A stretch of 64,000 bases of DNA from positions 169,359-233,358 of the forward strand of contig CAUYUJ010015705.1 in assembly GCA_963575745.1 (NCBI GenBank), read 5' to 3'. Positions 52,315 to 64,000 of this stretch are shown here, one piece after another. Within the stretch, counting starts at the first letter, position 1. The number at the start of each line of letters is the position of its first letter. A model generated the notes under the pieces. The model was not told the DNA's origin. It did not search any database and saw only the letters and a program-made list of their open reading frames with translations. Origin of the DNA: Prorocentrum cordatum (taxonomy: Eukaryota > Sar > Dinophyceae > Prorocentrales > Prorocentraceae). Position numbers and translations under genes: made by a program.

Positions 52315-55224
52315 CTCGTCGTTAGCGAGTCGGTCGTATAGTCAGGTCCGACGCCAGCGCGCGCCCCGGGTGCCTCGCTTGCGCTTGCCACCTCTACGGC
52401 CTGCCTCAGCAGGCGCTCCGCCCACTGGAGCACCCAACGGGCCGTGCGGCGCGGGAGCGCGCGGGCGGCCTGCCGCATGCGCTCGGCGATCGGCATACCT
52501 CCCAGGCCCAGGGCATCCCACAGCTCCGCCGCGCCCCCCTGCGCGCACCAGATTTCCTTCGGGTGCAGGGCTCGCACGGCCCAACCAGCCTCGGACCCCA
52601 TCCAGGACCCAGGTGTTCGCATAGCCCTTCAGTGGGTCGGGCTTCGCCCGAGCCGTATGGCAAGGCCCGCGCGGATCATGAATCACCACGCGCTGGGCCC
52701 GCCCACCCCCCGCCGGTTGCCACGTGCCGCGCGGCCAGGGCATCATGCGATCCCCAGTCGTCGAGATCCGGGGGTCCACGAGCAATGTGCCCTTGTTGAG
52801 GTCCAGGCGGAGCTCATCCAGCGGCGGCCGCCCTGCCTCTCTCCAGAGCTGGCAGAGGCCGCGTGGCTCCACGCAGGGCTGTCCCAGGGGGGGGATGGGA
52901 ATCGGTACCCGGGTCCGTTCTCCACACCCCCAAACCTGGATCGCCCGCGCGCGCGCCGTGACATCGCCGAAGTGCGTGCACAGAAGACGCGTCGCAGGGG
53001 AGAGCGCCACATAGCCGAGGCGCCGCAAGCGCGCACCCAGACGCGCTGCGGCGTAGTTGACGGGGGCGTCGAGCAGCACGCCCAGCGGCCGGATGGCGAT
53101 CAGTAGACGCCCCAGGCCCGCTGCCTCGCGTCCACCGGGGTCCTCCGACAGTGACGCGCACAGCCAGCGGACCTGCGGTGCCCCTGCGGGGTCCTTGGGG
53201 TAGTCGCTGCCGTCCGGGCCCCATCGGTCGCCGACATCCCACGGTGCCAGCAGCGCCGACCCGCCGAGGCTCTCCCAGGCCTCCCCGAAGGGGGGCCACG
53301 CGGTCCCCAACTCCAGTAACCGCGTCCCTTCGACTTGCAGGGGCGCGTAGCGCGGCAGGGCCTCTCGGGCGCCCTTGACTTGGAGCGCGGCCGCACGCCA
53401 GGGCCCATCGTCTCCTGGCATCCGCAGCTCGCGCTGGGCGGCCTCCTCCACCAGCTCGCCCCACGGTGCTGCCGGTGATAACTCGGTCCATCCTGCCTCC
53501 GCCATCCGCTGGCGCACCTCCGCCACCGTGGCTCGAGTCGCGAAGTCGGCCAGCTCGTTGTGGTAAGTTCGCAAGTAGAGTCCGTCCACGACCCGGAACT
53601 TGTACCGTAGCTCCAGCATGGCCAGGACTCGAAGCAGGTGGCGCGCCACCGCGTTCCGTGCACGGCGGCGTCGCAGCCAACGGCTGACATTACTGTTGTC
53701 GGCGACGTACGGCAGGAGGAGCTGGAACCAGTCCAGGCCTTTCTCGGCCGCCAGGGCTATCAGGCAAAGGAGCTCGACCACCGCGATGATCTCTCCCTCT
53801 CCCTGCCAGGTGACCCCGGGGGCGGAGCGGAGCGTCTCCAGGTAGGGAGCCGCCTCCGCCACGATGTATTCGCGCGAGGTCCAGTCCAGCGCGCCAATCC
53901 GGTCCAGGGTGGCATCGCCTCCCAGCCAACGTAACCTGCCGAGCGCCCCCGGAAGCGCGAGGGCCTCGCGTAGGCCTAGCAGGCCTCCAAAGGAGGTCTC
54001 GAAGTTGCCCTCGACAGGCATCTCAAAGCAGACGCGCAGCCAGTCCAGGGTCTGGTGCCAGTCGTCCCACGCAGCCTCTACCTGCTCGGTGTCGCCCGGC
54101 GGGTGGACGTAGGCCTGGCCCGGGTCGCCCGACAGCATCCGGTGGACCGCTGGGAGCTCCAGGCTCAGGGCGGGTGCTGCGCAAGCGCAGAACTGGCCTA
54201 GCCCACTTAGCTCCCTCGCGGTTCGCAGCCGTACCATGCGGCAGCCGAAGCTCAGCTCCGGCTCCGCCAGGAGAAATCGCATCTTCATGGCCTTGGGCTC
54301 CGGGAGCCCCACTCGCTCGCGCTCGAAGTCCATGCTGAGCCCCCAGATAATCTGAGTGGTAGAGGGCTCCCCCTCGGCGTCCCGTTTGCTGACGTTCACC
54401 GCTTCGGACCCGAATACCTCCCGTATGGAAGCGCCCAGCGCGTCGCAGGCCATCCACGGCCGGACCCCGATGTCGGGCTCCACTACCACTGGGTCATCCA
54501 TAAGCCACTCCGAGTGGAAGTGGGTTGCGTCGTGCCAGTGCGGCCCCCCAGGCCGATAACTCTCGTGGAGCTCCCTCGCCGCCAGGGCGAGCATCATGTA
54601 ATTGCCTGGGGCCCCTGTCCACCCAAACACCATGGCTAGGTAAACGATTCTGACGTCCCCCTCGACGCCGGCGTGGGCCCCCGGTAGCGAAGTGCCGAAG
54701 TCCCCGACGTCCGCCGGGGCGATGTCCAGCCATTTGAAAGCCCGCGAGACGTCCCGCTTGGCGCAGAGAAGGCGCGCTCCGGGATGACGTGCGCGGTGCC
54801 ATACCGCCGTCCTCGCCACCTGCCGATGGCGTGGCTGGACGGCCGGCGGGTGGTCACGCTTATGAGTGGCGGCGTTGGCCGAGAGCATCGCGTGGATCAT
54901 GCGCCCCTCGGACGATAGGGTTCTGTCCGGTAGCTGCTTCGGGGCCCTCCCAAGGGGGGCTTCCACCAGCTCCGTCATGAATCCCTCTGCCGCCTGGGAA
55001 GCTACCAAGACGATACCCCACGTCACATCAGCCCATACCTTCTGGTAGGCCTCGTCGATGTGGGCTCGCACGCTAGGGCACGGCCGGGCCCGCTCGCGCC
55101 TCCGTGGCGCACCCCGCCGCGCAGATGCCCCCCCTTCCGCCAGCTCCTGGACGTACTCGAAGTGCTCTCGACTTAAACACCGCCGCACCTTGTCCCCCAG
55201 GACGCCGCGGAGAGGGTTGCCCAA
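52296..55224 (-). CDS. RT-RNase H joined to a C5-methyltransferase-like module
   Basis: RT motif A is AKRDVSRAFKWLDI (about 54730-54768), motif B FGWTGAPGNYMMLAL (about 54610-54640), motif C WLMDDPVV (54488-54511) and then IIWGLSMDF. RNase H shows VVELLCLIALAAEKG and YVADNSNVSRWL (about 53700), then YHNELADFAT. After it LLELGTAWPPFGEAWESLG resembles C5-methyltransferase motif I, RWLCASLS the PCQ-type motif IV (Pro-Cys not preserved), PLGVLLDAPVNY motif VI, and GYVALSPATRLLCTHFGD with RARAIQVW motif VIII. A frame switch near 52600 leads to ALHPKEIWCAQGGAAELWDA, like motif IX/X, in the frame ending at 52296. The RT could be functional if the frame were intact; the methyltransferase looks degenerate. 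Confidence 0.8.
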
Positions 55225-57207
55225 GCGCTCGTGGCGCGCGCCTAAGCAGCGCGGCCGCCTCCTTCAGGGACCCAGTCCGTTGGAGGAGCCGATCCCCCAG
55301 ACCAACCAGAGTCCGCATGGCCTCGGGGTCATACTCAGGGTGCTCCGTGCAGAAGGTCAGGTAGACCGTAGCTAGCTCCGCCGGGCTGCACCCGTCGAGG
55401 TCCTCCGCGATATCTCTTGCCGGGTCCTCGCAAGGGGAACGAGGCTTGCCCGCGCTCGCCCCCCCCTGTGTCTCTCCCAACGGGGGCTTAGGGAGCCCCG
55501 CCAGTGCTCGATGCATGGCTGGGCTAAGCCTGCCGCATTTTGAGCCGTCCCCCGAGGCCTGTAGGCGCTCGATTCCAGTGAAGTCGACGCCCTGCAGGCG
55601 CCCGGGCGCCTCCGCCCGGGCGAAATTGGGGGACGCCCCCCGGCCATCCTCCCATATAGGCGCCAGCTGCCGTCGCAGCTGGCTCACCGACCAGCGGTGA
55701 TAGGCTCCCTTCAGCACTTTTGCCCACGCGGTGCAAAGTCTGGGGGCCCAAACCTGCGCCTCCTTGGTGCGCTTAATGCCCGTGCCAGGCACGTGGCCCT
55801 TCAGCTCGACGTGGCGGTGGTCGCGTGGGCATCGGCGCGCCAGCAACGGGGCGTGCAGGTACAGCCAGGGGCTGAGGAGCCACCAGCTGCCCTTGCGATA
55901 GCGGCTCTCTGGCGCATCGGACGGAGCCTTACCCCAGGCGCACATGTGGATCGGGACGATCATGGCCCCGGTCGCTCTACGCAGCTCGTGCATAGGGGCC
56001 TGGTCCCAGATCTTGGGGTAGCGGCCCGAAGGCCAGGAGGACTCGACGAGAAACTCCTTGCCGGCGTCGTGGGGGATGCGGCAGGTGTCGCACGTGAACT
56101 GGGTGTGGCTGTTACCGACGAGCTCAAAATCCTTGGAGCCGCCCCCCTCGGGGCGTTCCCACGTGCGGGCCCCCTGCGGGGCCCCGCCGGGCTGGGCCAT
56201 GAGCCCGAGGTCGGCGCACGAGCCACGCGGTGTACCCCAGCACCAGACGTTGGCCACATCGGGGCCCATGGGGGTCCGTGCGGCCTCCTGTAGGCGCGCG
56301 CGAACAGCAGGGTCGAGGGCGTCGTGGTCCGGCCGCGGGCCGGACTCTCGGAGAGGGTCGTCGTAGTATTCGATCGGCTCCAGCACCCGGATACCCTCGG
56401 CTCGAAGCGCGGCCGACCAATTCCCCGACCCGGCGTACACCTCCTGGGCGATCAGACCGTACGCGAACGCGGGGTCGTGTCGAAGTGGTATCGCGTTGGC
56501 CTCCAGGAGGCGAGCCTGGACGTCTGCCGGATGTTCTCCGAACGAAGCTGGCGCGCGCCCAACTGCGCGGCCAGCCCGACCTCCCGCTGCCCTGCAGTGG
56601 GTGCAGGGCGCGCTCTTGCCTGGGACGGTGGGTTCGACGTCCGGACCCTCGTCGAGCATTCGCGCCAGCCGACGCTGACGATCTCTCGGGACAGGCTGCC
56701 TGCGCGCCCCCAACGCTGGCCTAGGGCCGCTGCCTCCGCGTGGGAGCCTGGGCGCAAGACGCGCATGTGGCCGCGCCAGATCAGGAGCGGGATAACTCGA
56801 TCCTCCGCGCCAACACCCGTTCCCATCAGGTGGTCGACGCATAGGCGCCCACTGCCATTGACGCGGCGCACCTGGAGCGTGACGGCGTCGAGGTCGGCGA
56901 CGGGGCATGCTGCCAGGCAGCGATAGTCCTTGTCGTGGTGCGGATGCACCGCGTCGTGGACGTAGGATCGGACATCGGCCTCCATGGCCGTGATCCACGG
57001 GGGTGAGTCGCCCAGGGCGCGTAGCGCCTCGTGGGCCTCCTCCCATAGTGCATGGCGGTACGTCGCGGCAAACTGTTGCACCGCATCCGGGCTGGGCCCA
57101 CCTTCGCCCTCGCCCGCGCGTAGCAGGAGCACCCCGGCAGCTACGTGCAGCAACAAGCACTGCCGCTCCTCGGTGTCGCCCACTTCCAGGCCCATCGCCC
57201 GGCCCAT
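55073..57207 (-). CDS. N-terminal polyprotein part with a SAM-methyltransferase-like domain
   Basis: From 57207 to about 56660 one frame encodes a His/Asp-rich domain with VHPHHDKDYRCLAACPVADL and VIPLLIWRGHMRVLRP. Its closing IPLL-x-x-x-GH-R pattern reminds me of papain-like or OTU-type peptidases in other retroelements, but this is weak. After a frame change, a second frame to 55073 has AYGLIAQEVYAGSGNWSAAL (SAM-binding motif I style), VWCWGTPRGSCADLG and a large conserved-looking segment (IWDQAPMHELRRATGAMIVP; HMCAWGKAP). The last ~40 codons overlap the RT frame starting at 55224, where another frameshift is needed. Likely one polyprotein originally. Confidence 0.6.
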
Positions 57208-57219
57208 CTCCTCCGCGCC

Positions 57220-58781
57220 CAGAGGGTGGGCGGATCAACAAAGTGGATCCGGTTATATGGGCGCGCCAAACATAACGAAAACGATTCAACGCGTACCACC
57301 AGACAAGATAACGGATCAACAAGTAACCATAGCGGATCAATATGATAGTTTTGTTATAATATGATTATGATGGAGATCCGTGTTTTTCGGCGATAGCATG
57401 GCATTTGTACTTATACGTCATCATGTTTCGTATTGAGCGCACGCATACTAGGACTACCAGCCATATACATGTGGAGATACAATATGTGTGCGCACGCTCC
57501 GTATACTCACTTCCCAACGTTTTACTGATTCACACATCTACTGGCCTTCGCCTTATTCCGCCACCGTGCCTGGGTTGAAGGTCAGAGCCATCATGAGTGC
57601 TTCTCGGGGTATCCTCGAAAAAAGGCTCTCGGGGGCCTCTGGTGGCAGCAATTTGGAAGCTTCCTTGGAGTTGCTATTTTCGTGGTGGGGCAATGCAGAC
57701 AGTCCACACAACATTCGCGAGTGAACATGCAGCACTAAAAAAAAACTGTGCTCAAGCGCGCGGCTGTCTGCTCGCCGCCACATTCAAACTTCACGCAGGT
57801 ATCGCATGCATCCCGCGCGTCCAGCGCCATGCTACAAAAAAACGAACGCTTACCTTCTCCTCATCATGCTCCTCTTCCTCGTCCTCCCCCTTCCGACCGC
57901 GTGCTCTGTCGTCCCTGTCTTCTCCCCGTTTTCGTTTTCCGCTTCATCCTAACCGTGTCCCACCCGCGCTCGCCTTCCTCGGCCTCGCCGTCTTCGCCTT
58001 CCAATCCCTTTCTCCTCCGCCCCCCCCCCTCTCCCTCCCCCGTCCTCTCCGCCGTCCGTTCGTGTCGTTTTGGGCCCAGATTTCGTCGCGCAAATCCACG
58101 GGGCACCACCATTCAGACCTTCGCACGCCGACGAGCGCGACAACAGAGCGGGAGGCACCAGCCTCTGAATAACCAAAAAAGCCAGAGGGGGGGCGAGGGG
58201 CCCATTGCGCCGGCAGTTTTTTTTCTGGCGACGCAGCGCCAAACATTCGTAAATCCGAGCGCGGCCCGTCGAAATCAATGCAGTTATTTCGAGCCGAGCC
58301 CAGCCGCGGCGATTTTCCGCGAGCCCTCGCACCGAAAGAACGGTCGATCAAAAACAGCAAACCAAGCCGCGCGAGGGAGGGGGGGGGGGGAGCGGAGGAA
58401 CACGGCCAGGCCCGTTTGTCAGGTTCGCCTGCCAGGGCCACCATCGCGGCCGCCACCACTTCAGGCGGGGCGGGCAGGGCGCAGCAGCAGAGCAGGCGTG
58501 AGAGAGGTGCGTGACGTGTTGCAGGTTGTTCTCGTTCCTCGTGTGCGCATTTGTATCTATACGTATGTACAGTGTGTATATATATATATATATACATACG
58601 GGTGTACACGCATCGCACCTCTCATATCGCAGTCGCGGCCCTGGCCTTTGGACCCAGGCCGTCAAACACCAGGGATGCAACGCGCTGGCAAAATGCGGCC
58701 GGGTACTCCTGGGACTCTTTCTGGCGAGCCTTGTCTCCAGTGAGCCACCCTCCTCCCCAGCAATCGCGAGAAGCGCCTGAA
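57220..58781. other. AT-richer spacer without recognised genes
   Basis: Begins at the composition break at the 5' side of the GC-rich element. Short frames only (for example 57594-57724 plus). TATATA repeats at 58577-58595 are flanked by the near-palindrome GTATGTAC/GTACAC. A pyrimidine-rich tract covers 57860-58060. Confidence 0.5.
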
Positions 58782-59939
58782 CTAACAGGTTGTCAACGTC
58801 AACACTCTTTTATTCTCTCCTAGTCGGTAGTCGGCCTCTTTCTTAGATCGGACCATTTGTGGCAAAAACTGGAACGCGCCCGTAAAATTTAATGGCTTCG
58901 GCGCCTGCCCGCCGAAAGCTCCCATCCAGCTCGTGACTTGCAGCGAATTGGTGACGTCAAGGGCGGTCACAATGTCTTGCATATGGTACAGGAAAGAGGG
59001 GGCCGGCTGTTCCACCACGAACTTGACTGACCGAGCCGAGAGGAAAAACATCGCGCGAGACCTTCGGGGGGCGGGGCACGGGCGCACGCGGAGGGCGGGG
59101 GAGTTAGAGAAATCAAGCAACTTGAGAAAAGGGGCGCGGGGGAGAAACGTGGGAAGAAGAGGATGAGGAGTAGGAGGAGGAGGAGCACGAGAAAGGGACG
59201 GGGGATGGAGATTGACAGAGACTTAAGGTCTCTCGGCAGGAGGGCGGGCGAGGAGGTGGACAGAGGAGGAGGAGGAAGAGGAGGAGGAGGAGGAGGAGGA
59301 GGAGGAGGAAGGGCGAGGGGGAGGAGGAGGAGGAACAAACACAGAGGGAAATGGGGGCCTCCTCCTTCCCTCGTTCCTCCCTCGCCCAGCGCTCAAACCT
59401 CATCAGATTTGGCTTGCCCCTTCCTTGCACGAGACGGACGATGCAGTTGCCCTCGATGCAATCGCGGCGCAACTCGTTGCCCTCAGGTGAATCCATAGAT
59501 CTTCCCGAGATCCCCATAGATATCATGACGAACGTGGGGCGCTGAGGAGACATCCACACCGCGCCGCCAATGACGACCGATGCTGCGAGGAACAATAAAT
59601 ATAAAGTGCCCACCAACGTGGATAAATCTTGCCATTGATAACCTTCCTTCTCAATGGTCCAAGAAACAACTTGAAACCTCGACCGTACATGTTTTGAAAT
59701 GCCAGCTGCGCCAGCGCACATCTTAACGAAAGCGCTAGTCCTGGGAACCCGAACCACATCGGACGTCCAGCGGTCCAACACTTGTTGGAACTGGCCCTCG
59801 CTGGAACTGCACAAATCAGAAGGGATACCCTGCTGCATCAGTTCCAATCCAGCCGCAACTGCCCAGTCGAAACCAGTATATGATGGGCCCAAGGGCGGCC
59901 CGTTGGCAGCCCGCGACACAGAGGCGGCGGCCAGAAACA

Positions 59940-62594
<2,655 letters not shown>

Positions 62595-62829
62595 CAAACT
62601 CATGCGCGTATGAGTTTGCATGTGAGTTCAGGCGCGTGCCGCGCTACCCTATCTGTGCCCAGGGGCCAACCGCGGCCCAGGAAGCGAGGCGCGTTTACCT
62701 CGGCGCCCCCACGGACCCTGGCAGAGGATGGGCGAGGGGGCAGAGGAAGTGAGGGCGAGGCAAGAGGAAAGCAACAGCAAAACGAAGAGAGGAGCATACC
62801 AGGGAGATAAGTAAGAGGAGAGGGAGGAG

Positions 62830-64000
62830 TGATGTGGAGTTTTGTCTTTGACCTAAGTCCTGCCACGGGCGCCTGTGCATGGCCATCTGCCGCATTGAGC
62901 GGTTCCACCCCTGCAGGGCCCAATGGATCCGGCTCCCGTTCGGCGACGCTCAAATCCGTCGCGCGGTCCTTCACGACGCCGTCGGACAACTCGCAGGCGG
63001 CCGCGTCGACGTCGCCGCGGCCCTTCTTGACGCCGTCGGAGAACTCGAAGAGGCCAGGGTCGAGGAGCCAAGCTTCGAACTCGTAAGTGCTCGCGTCGAC
63101 GTAGCCAAGATCCGTCGCCACTCCGTCGGGGCCCGTGTCGCGGGGCCCGCTAGCGCCACTGTCACCATCAATCGTGACGCCTCCTTTCACTTTCCAACGT
63201 CTGCCATCGGATCTGCCTGCGCCACTGTCAATCGCGGCGTCCTCCTCGGGAGTGAAGCGCGAGAGATTCATACTGACTTGCATGTAGAACCTCGATGCTG
63301 ATTGAGCCCAAACGGCTGCGGATGCAAGCGAGGACGAGGAGCAGCAGCAGGACGGAGGTTGAGAGAGGTGACGAGGAGGAGGAGGAGTGGGAGGCGGGGG
63401 AGGAGGAGGAGGAGGAGGAGGAGGAGGAGGAGGAAGAGGGCGACGAGCGGGAGAGATAGGACACGGTGGAACGAGGGGGAGGAGCGAGAGAGGCAAGGGT
63501 GAGAGGGGCGAGAGAAGCAGGATGAGGGATGGGCAGCAAGATCTTGGACTCCGTACCCCTGGGGTTATCCCAGCTTCTGGGAATGGCGGGGCCGCTGCCC
63601 GCGCCGCTCATCATAGGCGACCCTGCCTCGTTTCGCATAGAAATGGAAGGAGGTTGTCGGCGAGGACAGCCAGGGAATAGATTGAGGGGACTGCCGCGCA
63701 TAATTGATTGAAGTCATTGGAGGAGGCAGAGACAACTGGACAATGCGATCTAGGGTTGAGGAGGATCGAGGATGAGGAGCACAGAGACAGCCTCTCCACT
63801 CTTTCCCGACCTGAGCCTTCCACACCTCCTCGCCTCTTGGCAACTGTTCGACCTCTAAACTCCAGACGCTCCCCCTCTCTCGCCCCCCGACCTCCTCCCT
63901 TTCTCGCTCCCCGACCCCCCCCTTCCGGCTCCCCTCCCGCCAAGGCCTATGGTCGAAGCTTCTGACGCCCTGCAAAAATCGACGGGTGGGTCGTGGGATT
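62830..64000. other. Possible 5' exons of the minus-strand gene and GGA repeats
   Basis: An acidic minus-strand frame at about 63280-62850 (MNLSRFTPEEDAAIDSGAG; EFEAWLLDPGLFEFSDGV) could be an exon. An overlapping plus-strand frame (62879-63301) is about equally open, so strand is not certain. GGA repeats fill 63375-63440. A minus-strand frame at about 63700-63540 (MRNEAGSPMMSGAGSGPAIP) may be another exon. The region runs off the window. Confidence 0.35.

Larger units (their letters stand above)
48242..57207 (-). mobile_element. GC-rich DIRS-order retroelement with methyltransferase modules, frame broken
   Basis: Read on the minus strand: a possible cysteine-protease-like part, a SAM-methyltransferase-like domain, RT-RNase H, a C5-methyltransferase-like module, tyrosine recombinase, then an RRM/zinc/KG-rich protein. 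At least five frame changes separate these parts (near 56660, 55230, 52600, 52310 and 51655). Both flanks are AT-richer, so the ~9.5-kb block stands out by composition. I could not find matching terminal repeats, so the ends are approximate. Acquisition of C5 methyltransferases by dinoflagellate retrotransposons is published, which fits. Confidence 0.75.

Overview
This window looks like nuclear DNA of a dinoflagellate, probably a GC-rich species such as Prorocentrum (genus is inference). Supporting signs are: exons separated by introns with AG|GT, AG|GC and AG|GA donors and AG| acceptors; a degenerate dinoflagellate spliced-leader sequence at 36089-36110; abundant tyrosine-recombinase retroelements, one carrying a cytosine-C5-methyltransferase-like module; and very many microsatellites. 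No bacterial operons, tRNAs, rRNAs or CRISPR arrays were seen. Start codons and exon edges below were read by eye and are approximate.

Layout. 1-3972: a segment carrying a spliced coiled-coil gene, a MITE and the start of a reverse-transcriptase pseudogene. It is repeated almost identically at 19445-23395. 3973-9594: low-complexity DNA (G+T-rich block with a 129-nt T run, a PstI-site array, C-rich and CATA tracts). 9595-17954: a plus-strand gene of about 12 exons ending in a repeat-rich coiled coil. Its introns are filled with microsatellites and two MITE copies. 18515-19345: three copies of a ~277-bp satellite. 23026-25635: a decayed RT/RNase H remnant followed by small gag-like ORFs.

25871-35995 is a minus-strand Ngaro/PAT-like (DIRS-order) retroelement. 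It has gag-like ORFs, RT-RNase H and a tyrosine recombinase in the usual order, and split direct repeats A1-ORFs-B1-A2-B2. A 7-bp ATGAAAA is shared by both outer edges and by the inner repeat junction. 36000-39400 holds a relic spliced leader, a frameshifted recombinase end, a 200-bp direct-repeat pair and a second gag-like remnant on the plus strand.

39400-48200 is mostly repeats and minisatellites, then an AT-richer gene-poor stretch. 48242-57207 is a second, GC-rich retroelement on the minus strand. It carries a methyltransferase-like domain, RT-RNase H, a C5-methyltransferase-like module, a tyrosine recombinase, and then an RRM/zinc-finger/KG-rich protein. Its frame is broken several times. 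58782-62594 (possibly to 63.3 kb) holds two host-like spliced genes on the minus strand: one encodes a signal-peptide membrane protein, the other a zinc-ribbon protein.

The retroelement proteins would work together: gag-like proteins package the RNA, RT-RNase H copies it, and the tyrosine recombinase inserts the circular DNA. The host genes have no assignable pathway. Much of the window therefore records repeated retroelement insertion, decay and local duplication around a few intron-rich genes.
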